Position numbers and translations under genes: made by a program. The notes beneath the pieces were generated by a model. The model saw nothing but the letters and a program-made list of their open reading frames with translations. It made no database searches and was not told where the DNA came from. This document shows, one piece after another, positions 26,181 to 35,260 of a stretch of DNA of 41,640 nt. Source of the DNA: Acidobacteriota bacterium (lineage in GTDB: Bacteria; Acidobacteriota; UBA6911); contig JAAYAJ010000059.1 in the NCBI GenBank assembly GCA_012719455.1, forward strand, positions 1 through 41,640, given 5' to 3'. Every line of letters begins with the position of its first letter. The stretch's first letter is position 1.

Positions 26181-27536
26181 ATGATGCTCAAGAGATGCTG
26201 TTTCTGGTTTTCGGCGGCCGTGTGCCTCCTGCTTTCTTCGGGCGTCGCGCAGGCCCAGACCGAGACAGCGCTGCCGAAGCTCGCGTCGAAACGCCTGATG
26301 AACGACCTGCAGATCACCGTCGCCACGACCGCGGAGCCTTCCGACCGGGCCGCCGTGGCCCTCGTTGTGCGTTACGGGGCGGCCTTCGACCAGGAAGGGA
26401 AGGGGGGGACGGCCCACCTGCTCTCCCGGATGTTCATGAAAAAGACGGTTGACCGGTCGGCGGCGGATATCCAGGCCGAGCTGGAATTCCTGGGCGCCCA
26501 GGTGGATGTACGGTGCGACTGGGACGGGTTTCGGTTTCTCCTGACGGTCCATCGTTCCAGCCTGGAACGTGCGCTCCTGCTTCTGTACCAGGTGGTGGGG
26601 GAGGCCGAGTTCGAGGAGGGCGATTTCGAGGAGGCGCGGCAATCCGTCCTCGAGGAACTGCAAAAGTCGCCGGATCCCAGGCAGCGGTTATACGGGCAGA
26701 TGGAAGCGGCCCTGTTCGCGGGTACGACCTACGGAAGGCCGCTTGCCGGGACGGTGGCGAGCGTTTCAGCCCTGACGATCGGGGACATACGGTTTTTCTA
26801 CCGCAAGTTCTTTTCCCCGGGGCAGGCGGCCCTGGAGATCGTGGGGCCGGTTGATCCCGAGCCGCTGCTCCAGCGTGCCACCCGCATCTGGGGCATCTGG
26901 GTCCGCAAGGACGACGTCCCCTTCACCTTCTCCCAGCCAGCCCGCCCGGCGGGACGGCGGATCCTGGTGGAGGACGATCCCGATTCCCCGGCCGCCCAGT
27001 TCATTGCGGGATGTCTCTTCCCGCGCCGCGAGGACGCGGCCTACGTCAACGCGCTCGTGGCCGCCCGCATCCTCGAGGGGCGCCTGAACCGGATCCTTCC
27101 CACTTCGCTCCTCACCGTCGGCGGGGAGGGGCGCCGCCTGGCCAGCCCGTTCACCATCCAGGGGCAGGCCGCGGCGGAGCAGGCGGTGGGAGAGATTGTC
27201 CAGGTCCTCGACGCGGTGGAGGAGCTGAAAGCCGAGGGGGTGACTCCGGAGGAGCTCGAGGCCGCGCGCCGCGAGCTGGTCGATGATTTCCGCGGCCGGC
27301 TGGGTTCGCTCGAGGGGCTGGCCCACATTCTCATGGATGCGGAACTCTACCGCCTGGGGAGCAATTACCCGGCCTATTTCCTCGACCGCATCGCTCGGTG
27401 CGATGTCGCCGCCGTCAGGAAAGCCGCGGGCGACTGGATTTTTCCCGGGGGGGAACTGCTCCTGGTCCGCGGACCCCAGGATGCCCTGAAAACCAGGCTG
27501 AGCGTCCTGGGCCCTTGCGAAGCGCTTGTCCCCTAG
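26181..27536 (+). CDS. M16-family (insulinase-like) protein with degenerate zinc site
   Basis: The 451-residue product has a signal peptide (ending near SGVAQAQ) and the two-lobed M16 fold: GKGGTAHLLSRMFMK near residue 80, a SVLEEL helix near residue 157, and a second half with RILEGRLNRILP. Active M16 peptidases have HxxEH at the first site; here the equivalent is HLLSR (about residues 79-83), so Glu and the second His are gone. It is probably a non-catalytic subunit or chaperone-like homologue, yet no active M16 partner is adjacent. Start is at the first of two consecutive ATGs. An aminotransferase gene follows after 22 bases. Confidence 0.82.
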   Translation: MMLKRCCFWFSAAVCLLLSSGVAQAQTETALPKLASKRLMNDLQITVATTAEPSDRAAVALVVRYGAAFDQEGKGGTAHLLSRMFMKKTVDRSAADIQAELEFLGAQVDVRCDWDGFRFLLTVHRSSLERALLLLYQVVGEAEFEEGDFEEARQSVLEELQKSPDPRQRLYGQMEAALFAGTTYGRPLAGTVASVSALTIGDIRFFYRKFFSPGQAALEIVGPVDPEPLLQRATRIWGIWVRKDDVPFTFSQPARPAGRRILVEDDPDSPAAQFIAGCLFPRREDAAYVNALVAARILEGRLNRILPTSLLTVGGEGRRLASPFTIQGQAAAEQAVGEIVQVLDAVEELKAEGVTPEELEAARRELVDDFRGRLGSLEGLAHILMDAELYRLGSNYPAYFLDRIARCDVAAVRKAAGDWIFPGGELLLVRGPQDALKTRLSVLGPCEALVP

Positions 27537-27558
27537 GCCCGATTTTCCGGAGGTGGTC

Positions 27559-28734
27559 ATGAACGTTCCATTGCTAGATCTGCGGGCCCAGTACGCGACC
27601 CTCAAGGACGAGGTCCAGGCGGCGGTGGCCTCCGTATTCGAGAGCCAGCGCTTCGTCCTGGGCGCCCAGGGGGCGGCGCTTGAGGAGGAGATCGCGCACT
27701 ACTGCGGGGTGGGGCACGCCGTGGGGGTGGCTTCGGGCACCGATGCCTTGCTCCTTTCCCTCCGGGCCCTCGGTGTCGGGGCGGGGGACGGAGTGATCAC
27801 GGTCCCGTTCACCTTCTTCGCCACCGCCGGCGCCGTGGTCAACCTCGGCGCCCGCCCCTTTTTCGTGGATATCGAGGCTGCGGGGTACGGGATGGATTCG
27901 GGTCGGCTCGCCGCCTTCCTCTCGGAGGAGTGCCGCTACACCCCCGCGACGCGCCAGGTGGTCCACACCGCTTCCGGCTTGACGATCCGCGCCGTCCTCC
28001 CCGTTCACCTCTACGGCCAGTGCTCCGACATGGACCCCATCGTCGAGGTGGCCCGACGTTACGGGTTGCCGGTCGTGGAGGACGCGTGCCAGGCGATCGG
28101 GGCGGTCTACCGGGGGAGGAAGGCCGGAGCGCTGGGGGAGATGGGGTGCTTCAGTTTCTTCCCCTCGAAAAACCTCGGGGGAGCGGGCGACGGCGGCATG
28201 GTTGTCACCGACGACCCGAGCCTTGCCGAGCGTGTCCGGCTGCTGCGCGGGCACGGGGCCCACGCGCGGTACTACCACGACATCGTCGGGTTCAACAGCC
28301 GCCTGGACGAACTCCAGGCCGCCGTGTTGCGTGTCAAGCTTCCCCACCTCGACCGGTGGTCCGAAGAGCGCCGCCGGAACGCCGAGGCCTACGGGGAAGA
28401 TTTCCGGGCCGCCGGGCTGCTGGACCTGATCACCCCCCCCGAGGTGCTCCCGGACCGTTCCCATATCTTTCACCAGTACGTCATCCGCGCCGAGCGGCGG
28501 GACGAACTCCAGGCCTTTCTCCGGGAAGAGGGGATCGGGACCGAGGTCTACTACCCCGTCCCGCTGCATGAACAGGAATGCTTCCGCCCGCTTGGGTACG
28601 GGGCGGAGGATTTTCCCCACTCCCGCGCGGCATCCAGGGAAACCCTGGCCCTGCCGGTCTACCCCGAACTCTCCGGGGATCAGCGGCGTTTCATCGTGGA
28701 GCGCATCGCCAGGTTTTACCGCGGTGAGGCCTGA
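27559..28734 (+). CDS. DegT/DnrJ/EryC1/StrS-family PLP aminotransferase
   Basis: The 391-residue product transfers an amino group to a keto sugar nucleotide in typical family members. It has MNVPLLDLRAQYATLKDEV at the start, GVASGTDALLLSLRAL, PVHLYGQCSDMDPI, EDACQAIGAVYRGRKAG and the PLP-lysine region FFPSKNLGGAGDGG, ending in LPVYPELS. It is close in pattern to enzymes making amino sugars for O-antigen or glycans, but no other sugar-pathway gene adjoins, so the substrate is open. GGAGGTGGTC lies directly before the ATG. The 3' end overlaps the convergent PBP gene by 19 bases. Confidence 0.88.
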   Translation: MNVPLLDLRAQYATLKDEVQAAVASVFESQRFVLGAQGAALEEEIAHYCGVGHAVGVASGTDALLLSLRALGVGAGDGVITVPFTFFATAGAVVNLGARPFFVDIEAAGYGMDSGRLAAFLSEECRYTPATRQVVHTASGLTIRAVLPVHLYGQCSDMDPIVEVARRYGLPVVEDACQAIGAVYRGRKAGALGEMGCFSFFPSKNLGGAGDGGMVVTDDPSLAERVRLLRGHGAHARYYHDIVGFNSRLDELQAAVLRVKLPHLDRWSEERRRNAEAYGEDFRAAGLLDLITPPEVLPDRSHIFHQYVIRAERRDELQAFLREEGIGTEVYYPVPLHEQECFRPLGYGAEDFPHSRAASRETLALPVYPELSGDQRRFIVERIARFYRGEA

Positions 28735-31100
28735 GGGCGGGGAGTGGCGTAAATGCTGACGGGGGCGCCGCCGCCGTCGGCTTGCTCGTAGTTGTTGCCG
28801 GGGCAGGGGAGCGTCGGCTCCGTTCCCTGGATGTAGTACTCTTCCAGCCGCTGCTGGCAGCGCGCGGTGGCCAGCAGGCCCGTGGTTGGGTCGATCTCCA
28901 CCCTGACGACCCCCTCGGGCGCTTCGAAACCGGCTCCGCTCAGGGGGTGGAGCCCCACCGCCTTCTTCATGAACGCGGTCCAGATCGGGAGCGCGGCTTG
29001 CGACCCCGACATGCCGAGTTCGCGGTTGTCGTCGAATCCCACCCAGACGATGCAGAGCAGGTCCGGGGTATAGCCCGCAAACCAGCCGTCGTGTGATGTC
29101 CCGGTCTTGCCGGCGGCCGGAAGCGCAAACCCCCGGGTACGGACGCCCGCCCCGGTCCCATGGTCGATGACCGATTGGAGCAGGGAGGTGACCATGAAGG
29201 CGACCTCCGGGGTCAGGGCTTCCTTCCCCTCTCCCTTCTCCCCGCTGCCGGCGGCGCCGTTTTCATCGACGACGGTCATGATGGGGGTGAGCGGGGAGAG
29301 CGTGCCGCCGGCGGCGAAGGCGGTGTACGCCCGGACCATTTCCAGCGGCGTGATCTCGAAGCTCCCCAGGGCGATGGAGGGGAAGGGCTGGATCTCCTCG
29401 TTGAGTCCCAGCCTGAGCGCCATGTCCCTGACCTTGCCGAAGCTGATGGTCTCCGCGAGTTTCATCGTGGGGATATTGAGCGACCGGGTGAGCGCGCGAC
29501 GCATCGTCACCTGCCCGAGGTACTCCTGGTTGTAGTTGTGCGGCTCGTAGGAGATGTCCTCGAACTGGAACTGGGTCGGCCGGTCGAGCAGGAGGGTGGC
29601 CGCGGTGAGCGGGGCTGCGTCCGAGTATGCCGTTTCCAGCGCAGCGGCGTAGACGAGGGGCTTGAAAATGCTCCCCGGCTGCCGCTTCGACTCGGTGATC
29701 CGGTTGAACTGGCTGGTCCCGTAGTTCCTCCCCCCGATCATGGCGAGGATGTGGCCGTTTTTGGGGTCTACGGCGATCAGGCTGACCTGGACTGTTCCCG
29801 GGGGCACGTCGCGCTTGGCCAGGGCTGTGTCGATGGCGCCCATCTCCTCCTCGACCGCCTCGAAGGCCGCCTGCTGCAGGTCGGTGGAGAGCGTCGTGTA
29901 GACCCGGAATTTCGATTGCGCTAGTGCATCGGGTCCGTGCCGATCGAGGAGTTGCTGCTGGACGTAGTCTACAAAATAGGGGGCCCCGGAGTAGTTGATC
30001 AGCGTCGTCGATTTGACCTCGAGCGGGCGCGCTTTCGCCTCGTCCCGTTCACCCGGTGCGATCATCCCGTAATCGGCCATGAGGCCCAGCACCAGGTCTC
30101 GGCGCGCGCGCGCCCGCTCGGGGTAGCGCAGCGGCGCGTAGCGGTTGGGGGCCGGGATGATGCCAGCCAGGGTGGCGGCTTCTTCCAGGGACAGCTCCCG
30201 GATATTTTTGTGGAAAAAGACGTTGGCCGCCTCCCCGAAGCCGACGATGCTGAAGGAGCCGACTTGGCCCAGGTAGACCTCGTTGCTGTAAAGCTCGAAG
30301 ATCTGGCGCTTGGTGAGCCTACGCTCGAGCAGCACCGACATGTAGGCGTCGGCAAACTTGCGTCGCAAGGTCCGCTCCGGGGTCAGGAAGTAATTTTTGA
30401 CGAACTGCTGCGTCAGGGTGCTGGCGCCCTGTGCCGCCCTCCCCGCCCGCAGGTCGGCCACGAGCGCCTGCACGATCCGGATCGGGTCGATGCCGCTGTG
30501 GCTGAAGAATCGGCGGTCCTCCGCGGCGAGCACCGCGTCGATGAGGACTTGGGGGATCTCGTCATACGTCACCTTCCGGCGTTTTTCGCGTCTTTCATCG
30601 ATGGCGTTGCTGAGCAGTTCCGGCCTGAGCCCGAAGCTTTCCAGGGGGGTCAGGCTGTCGGGGTTGAGCACCGATTCGATCCGGGCGCCGCTGACGCGGA
30701 TCTCGGCCGTGCGGCCGGGGTCGGCGGGAGTCGACGCGTCGTTGCAGACCAGGATCCGGTCGGGTCCGGCCGTCCGGAACCAGGCCGCCCCGGGGGACGC
30801 GGCCCCCTCCTCGTACCCCAGTCGGCGGAGGCGGGCCTTCAGCTGGTCCAGGGAGAGCGCTTTCCCCGGGCGGAGGTAGGTCGGGGCCGAGTAGATGCGG
30901 GTGGCTGCGATCGACCGGCGGTTCCCGAGCTTGAGCTCAATGGTGCCGTCGAAGATGTAGTAGTAGCGGATCAGGAATGCGGCCAGTGAGATTGCCAGCA
31001 CCAGGCCCAACCCGACGAGGACCTTGACGCGGGTCTTTCCGGTCTTCCCCTTCCGGCTCCCGGTCCTCTTTCGTTTCGTGGCGGTCATTCCTCCCCCCAA
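28716..31100 (-). CDS. mrcB: Bifunctional penicillin-binding protein 1B-type
   Basis: This class A PBP polymerises and cross-links peptidoglycan. The 794-residue product has a basic cytosolic N-terminus, one membrane helix (about residues 28-46), a UB2H-like domain (TRIYSAPTYLRPGKALSL, LRRLGYEEG), a GT51 transglycosylase (EDRRFFSHSGIDP, GASTLTQQFVKNYFL) and a transpeptidase with PGSIFKP (SxxK), RSLN and GKTGTSHDGW. The UB2H-like region points to the PBP1b type, whose partner is an outer-membrane lipoprotein (LpoB in E. coli). The start may be the fifth codon Met. It follows the MoeA-PBP fusion gene by eight bases, an unexpected pairing. Confidence 0.92.
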   Translation of the reverse strand: MGGGMTATKRKRTGSRKGKTGKTRVKVLVGLGLVLAISLAAFLIRYYYIFDGTIELKLGNRRSIAATRIYSAPTYLRPGKALSLDQLKARLRRLGYEEGAASPGAAWFRTAGPDRILVCNDASTPADPGRTAEIRVSGARIESVLNPDSLTPLESFGLRPELLSNAIDERREKRRKVTYDEIPQVLIDAVLAAEDRRFFSHSGIDPIRIVQALVADLRAGRAAQGASTLTQQFVKNYFLTPERTLRRKFADAYMSVLLERRLTKRQIFELYSNEVYLGQVGSFSIVGFGEAANVFFHKNIRELSLEEAATLAGIIPAPNRYAPLRYPERARARRDLVLGLMADYGMIAPGERDEAKARPLEVKSTTLINYSGAPYFVDYVQQQLLDRHGPDALAQSKFRVYTTLSTDLQQAAFEAVEEEMGAIDTALAKRDVPPGTVQVSLIAVDPKNGHILAMIGGRNYGTSQFNRITESKRQPGSIFKPLVYAAALETAYSDAAPLTAATLLLDRPTQFQFEDISYEPHNYNQEYLGQVTMRRALTRSLNIPTMKLAETISFGKVRDMALRLGLNEEIQPFPSIALGSFEITPLEMVRAYTAFAAGGTLSPLTPIMTVVDENGAAGSGEKGEGKEALTPEVAFMVTSLLQSVIDHGTGAGVRTRGFALPAAGKTGTSHDGWFAGYTPDLLCIVWVGFDDNRELGMSGSQAALPIWTAFMKKAVGLHPLSGAGFEAPEGVVRVEIDPTTGLLATARCQQRLEEYYIQGTEPTLPCPGNNYEQADGGGAPVSIYATPRPQASPR

Positions 31101-31108
31101 TAGACAGT

Positions 31109-33040
31109 TCAGGGCATCGATGCCTGAATCCGGCCGGTTTCCTCAACCTCGTACCCCCCAAGGCTCAGGACCTGCTCCTGAAACCCGGGCGAACGGATGA
31201 TTTCGAGCACGAGCACGATGCGCTGGTCTTTCATGAGTGGCGTGGGGATCACCAGGTCGTAGCGTTCCCTGGTAACCGGGATGAAATCGAGGTCGAGCGC
31301 CAGGGCCGCGGCCATGATCCCCAGTCCCGCGTCCGCCCGTCCCGAGGTGATCGCCATGGCCACGCTCATGTGTGTGTACTCCTCGTCGGCATACCCCTGG
31401 ATCCCCGCCGGGTCGATCCCCTCCCTGCCGAGTTCGTAGTCGAGCAGGATCCGGGTGCCGGAGCCCGCCTGGCGGTTGACAATGCGGAGGTCGGGCCGCG
31501 TCAGGTCGGTCATTCCCCGGATCCCCTTCGGGTTCCCCTTCGGGAGCATCAGTCCCTGCCAGCGGTGGACCAGTGTGACCAGCGTGACCGGGGTGCTCTT
31601 GATGAAACGGCCGAGGTAGGAGCGGTTGTAATCCCCGGTCTCGGTGTCCAGGAGGTGGGAGCCGGCGAAATGGGCGATCCCCTTTTCCACCGCCAGCAAT
31701 CCCCCCATGCTCCCAACGTTGCCCGAGGAGATGGTGACCCGTCCCTCGGAGCGCTCCTTGAGGGTGCTGGCGAGCAGGTCGATCGTGAGGTCGTGGGACC
31801 CCAGGGTCAGCAGCCGGTGCTCCAACTCCCCGGGGGAGGTGAGCAGCTCGACCCGCGCCTTTTCCCCCTCGGAATAGCCGCTCGTTTCCGGCGGGATACG
31901 CAGGATGCCGTCGGCGCGCACCAGCGACGTCAGCATCCCGGCCCCGCCGGTGAGGGGGATGGCCACGATCCGTGGGCCGATCCGGCCCAGGATGACCCTC
32001 ACGTGCTCCTCGAGGCCTGGCTTGGAGGGGAGTTTCCGGCCGATGCAGACCTCCACCTCCCGCGTTTCGGGGGGCTCGAGTCCCTGGACCTGGAACAGGA
32101 GCGGGCGGACGAACTCGCGGAATGAAACCGCCGCCGAAACGGGATAGCCGGGGATGCCGACCACCGGGCGGTCGGCGACCGCGGCTAGCAGCGTCGGCTT
32201 GCCGGGCATGACGGTCACCCCGTGGACCAGGAGTTCCCCGGACTCGCGCAGGACCGCCGGGGTATAGTCTTTCGATCCGGCCGAAGAGCCGGCGATGATG
32301 AGGACGATGTCGTAGTTTCCTCCGATCCCCGCAAGGACGGCGTCCCGGATCTCTTCCGGCCGGTCCGGGACCGGGCGCGCCAGGGTGCACTCGGCGCCGC
32401 ATTCCTCGGCCATCGATTGGAGCACCTGTCCGTTGACCTCCAGGACCAGCCCCGGGCGGATCGGATCGGTGACCTCCTCGGGGGGCACGACCTCGCTCCC
32501 GGTGGGGATGATGAGGACCCGCGGCTTGCGGGAGACGGAGATCTCCATGACACCCGCCGCCATCAGCGCCCCCTGGTCGAAGGCGCGGATCCGGTGATGC
32601 GCCGGGAGGATGATTTCGCCCCTGACGATGTCTTCCCCCATTTTGCGCACGTGCTGCCAGGGATAGACCGCTTCCCGGACCTCGCAACCGGCGTCGGTCA
32701 TTTCCACCTTTTCGATCATGACCACCGCGTCGGCCCCTTCGGGGAGGGGCTGGCCGGTGTTGACCGGTATCGCCTCCGTTCCCACCGGGAGCAGGACGGG
32801 GGTTTCGGGGAAGGCGGCAAAGGTCGACGCGGCCCGGACGGCCACGCCGTCGACCGCCGCCGCATGGTAGGCGGGGACGGACCGGGCCGCCTTGACGGCG
32901 CTCACGCTCATCCGGCCGAGGGCGCGGCGCACCGGTACGGTTTCCGCTTGCAGCGCCAGGTTCCGGAAGCGCGTCAGGAAGATGTCCCGGGCCTCATGGA
33001 GCGGTTTCAGGTTGCGATAGGACTGTCTCTTGGGTGTCAT
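31109..33040 (-). CDS. MoeA fused to a C-terminal PBP-like (molybdate/tungstate-sensing) domain
   Basis: The 643-residue product has a MoeA domain (about residues 1-400: AVDGVAVRA, IPVNTGQPLPEGADAVVM, GKPTLLAAVADRPVVGIPG) and a type 2 periplasmic-binding-like domain (about 410-640: GNVGSMGGLLAVEKG, HLLDTETGDYN, NRQAGSGTRILLDYELG). There is no signal peptide, so the binding domain is cytosolic and may present the oxyanion to the MoeA half, which inserts metal into adenylylated molybdopterin. The MoeA half departs from canonical motifs: TGDE reads TGSE and the RDxN stretch reads LExN. The PBP-like domain is homologous to that of the regulator at 38081-38992. It starts 17 bases after moeA. Confidence 0.9.
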   Translation of the reverse strand: MTPKRQSYRNLKPLHEARDIFLTRFRNLALQAETVPVRRALGRMSVSAVKAARSVPAYHAAAVDGVAVRAASTFAAFPETPVLLPVGTEAIPVNTGQPLPEGADAVVMIEKVEMTDAGCEVREAVYPWQHVRKMGEDIVRGEIILPAHHRIRAFDQGALMAAGVMEISVSRKPRVLIIPTGSEVVPPEEVTDPIRPGLVLEVNGQVLQSMAEECGAECTLARPVPDRPEEIRDAVLAGIGGNYDIVLIIAGSSAGSKDYTPAVLRESGELLVHGVTVMPGKPTLLAAVADRPVVGIPGYPVSAAVSFREFVRPLLFQVQGLEPPETREVEVCIGRKLPSKPGLEEHVRVILGRIGPRIVAIPLTGGAGMLTSLVRADGILRIPPETSGYSEGEKARVELLTSPGELEHRLLTLGSHDLTIDLLASTLKERSEGRVTISSGNVGSMGGLLAVEKGIAHFAGSHLLDTETGDYNRSYLGRFIKSTPVTLVTLVHRWQGLMLPKGNPKGIRGMTDLTRPDLRIVNRQAGSGTRILLDYELGREGIDPAGIQGYADEEYTHMSVAMAITSGRADAGLGIMAAALALDLDFIPVTRERYDLVIPTPLMKDQRIVLVLEIIRSPGFQEQVLSLGGYEVEETGRIQASMP

Positions 33041-33057
33041 GTCCGGCTCTTCATGGA

Positions 33058-34293
33058 TTAAAACTCGATGACGTCGACGACCTCGCCTCCAGGGAGCCCC
33101 TCGGCGTTCATTGGGATCCTTATGATCCCGTCCGCCCGGACCATCGTGGAGAGCATGCCCGATTTCCCGAACACGGGGCGGGCGACGGCGTTTCCCTCGC
33201 CGTCCCGCTCGAGCCGCACGCGGATGTACTCCTCCAGCCCGATAGTGGAGTGCACGCTGGTGGCGAGCACCGCCTGCACCCGGTGTCCCGCGGGCCCCTT
33301 GGCCAGCGGGGCGCCCTGGAGGTAGCGCAGGAAGGGGGCCAGGAAGATCTGGGCGATCACCAGGGCGGAAACGGGGTGCCCGGGAAGCCCGACAACGGCG
33401 TTTTCCCCCTGTCGGGCGAGCAGGGTGGGTTTCCCGGGCCGGATCGCGATGCCGTGAGCGAGCAGCTCGACCTCCGGGAGCCGGGATACGGCCTGGAGCA
33501 TCAGGTCGCGCGCTCCGACCGAACTTCCCCCCGACATGGTGACGACGTCGGCCGCGGCGAGCGCCTCGCCTAGCGTCCGTTCCAGCCGGGCGACGTCGTC
33601 CGGCACGATGTCGAAAAGGGTGGGGATCCCTCCCGATTCCCGGACCAACGCCGAAATCGCGTGGCTGTTGGCATCGCGGACCTGGCCCGGCCGGGGCCGG
33701 CGATCCATGGGGACGATTTCGTCCCCCGAGGAGATCACCCCAACCCGGGGGCGCCGGTAGACGGGGACCTCGATGATGCCCAGGGCGGCGAGAAAGCCCA
33801 GTTCCTGGGGGCGCAGCACCTTCCCCGTTGCGAGGAGAGTGGTTCCTGAGAGGGCGTCCTCCCCCCGTTCCAGGACGTTGGCTTTTTCGGTCACCGGCCG
33901 GGTCACCTCGATGCTCCCGGCTTCGGCGGGGTTGGTGTACTCCACCATCACCACGGCGTCGGCCCCCGGCGGGAGGAACCCGCCGGTCGGGATCGGGGCC
34001 GCCTCCCCCGCACCGATTTCGAACCGCGGCAGCTCCCCCATGAGGACGGGGGGCCCAAGCGTGAGCAGGGCCGGGATCGAATCGCTGGCCCCGAAGGTGT
34101 CCCGGGCGCGCACGGCAAACCCGTCGACGGTGGAACGTGCCCCCTCCGGCAGGTCCTCGGGGCAGGCCAGGTCCCGGGACAGGGTCCGGCCGAGCGCGTC
34201 GTCCAGGGGCACCGTCTCCCCCGCGAGCCGGGGGAAGCCGCCGAGGCACTCGAGAAACCGGTCCGCGGTGATCACGTGAAAAAACTCGGTCAA
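33058..34293 (-). CDS. moeA: Molybdopterin molybdenumtransferase MoeA
   Basis: MoeA inserts molybdate (or tungstate) into MPT-AMP to make active cofactor. The 411-residue product has STVDGFAVRARD (the MDGYA-type motif), PIPTGGFLPPGADAVVMVE, ISSGDEIV, RDANSHAI, MSGGSSVGARD and VVGLPGHPVSAL, all close to canonical, so this looks like the fully active copy. The start is a TTG at 34293 with GAGGG six bases upstream; no ATG fits. It lies between the HD/zinc-ribbon gene and the MoeA-PBP fusion, all on one strand. Confidence 0.93.
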   Translation of the reverse strand: MTEFFHVITADRFLECLGGFPRLAGETVPLDDALGRTLSRDLACPEDLPEGARSTVDGFAVRARDTFGASDSIPALLTLGPPVLMGELPRFEIGAGEAAPIPTGGFLPPGADAVVMVEYTNPAEAGSIEVTRPVTEKANVLERGEDALSGTTLLATGKVLRPQELGFLAALGIIEVPVYRRPRVGVISSGDEIVPMDRRPRPGQVRDANSHAISALVRESGGIPTLFDIVPDDVARLERTLGEALAAADVVTMSGGSSVGARDLMLQAVSRLPEVELLAHGIAIRPGKPTLLARQGENAVVGLPGHPVSALVIAQIFLAPFLRYLQGAPLAKGPAGHRVQAVLATSVHSTIGLEEYIRVRLERDGEGNAVARPVFGKSGMLSTMVRADGIIRIPMNAEGLPGGEVVDVIEF

Positions 34294-34360
34294 TGCAAAC
34301 CCTCGCAAATCAAGGAGGGACGGGCGGCCCGGGAAAAACGTTGGGACGCGCGCCCTCGGG

Positions 34361-35251
34361 TCAGGCGATTTCCGGCAGGCAGAACGAGGTCTCCAGCCGC
34401 TCGTCGCAACGGGCGCAGTCCCATTCCACGTGGAGACTGGTACACTTGACTCCCTGCTCGGTCCTCCACGCCATGCGCCACCGTCCACCGCAGGAGGGGC
34501 AGGCGGGTGCGGCCGCCAGCCGGATGCGGAGCGCTTTCCCCCCGCGTGGGGAGGGGACCTCCAGCCGCCGGATGCGAAGATCGACGATTCCCGCATCCTT
34601 CAATTCTGCCAGGAGGTTGCGGAAGAATCTAAGCGAATCTCCCGCCTTTTTTTCCGCCATTCTGCGCCCGGCGGCCGTGCGCATGTTCGCGGGGAGGGAG
34701 GCGGCATAGGTCAGTTCCTTGCTGAGATAGCCGAGGACCGAAGAGCGCAGCGTGCGGCCGCGCAGCACCGATTTGGTGAAGAACGCGGCGATCCCCAGGG
34801 CCCCGAACTTGGAGAGGAAATCGGCGTCGTGGATCAGGGCCGCGACCGCGTTCTCCCCCGCTTTCTCATTGTAGAGAGCCACGAGTCCCGCCGTTACCTT
34901 GCGGATGTCGGCCGCCTTCATCCCGGCTTCGCCCAGCAACCGCGCGGCGATGCGGGCCGATTCCTCCTCTTCGGCCGTCTCCCCCTCGTGGTAACGCCCC
35001 CCGGCGAATTTGCCCGCGTCGTGAAACAGTGCGGCGATGGAGGGGATCAGGGGGTCCAGTCCCTCCAGCGTGGCCAACCGGCAGGCCAGCGAAGCCACCT
35101 GGACCGTATGTTCCCAGAGGTGGCTCTCACGGCGTTCCGCGTCCCCTTCGTACTCCCGTTCCGAATTCTCGATGAAGCCCCGGATCCGCGCCACCAAGCC
35201 CGGAAACCGGGATTCGACGATGCTTTCGTAGGACTGGTTTTCGGCAGCCAT
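34361..35251 (-). CDS. HD-domain phosphohydrolase-like protein with C-terminal zinc ribbon
   Basis: The 296-residue product has an HD domain (about residues 40-160): SHLWEHTVQVASL and then LFHDAGKF and LIHDADFLSK, the His and Asp pattern of metal-dependent phosphohydrolases. The C-terminus holds two CxxC pairs, CPSC near 251 and CARC near 279, a probable zinc ribbon, with an extra Cys between. I do not know this fusion as a named family. It is 67 bases upstream of moeA in the Mo/W cluster, so a link to molybdopterin or nucleotide handling is possible. The ATG at 35251 has no ribosome site and lies nine bases after a -10. Confidence 0.8.
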   Translation of the reverse strand: MAAENQSYESIVESRFPGLVARIRGFIENSEREYEGDAERRESHLWEHTVQVASLACRLATLEGLDPLIPSIAALFHDAGKFAGGRYHEGETAEEEESARIAARLLGEAGMKAADIRKVTAGLVALYNEKAGENAVAALIHDADFLSKFGALGIAAFFTKSVLRGRTLRSSVLGYLSKELTYAASLPANMRTAAGRRMAEKKAGDSLRFFRNLLAELKDAGIVDLRIRRLEVPSPRGGKALRIRLAAAPACPSCGGRWRMAWRTEQGVKCTSLHVEWDCARCDERLETSFCLPEIA

Positions 35252-35260
35252 GAGGGCGGC

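Noticed and set aside
34294-34360. Molybdenum-cofactor riboswitch before moeA
   Set aside because: The 67-base gap is too short and shows no comparable helices; the other leaders in the Mo/W region are also short.
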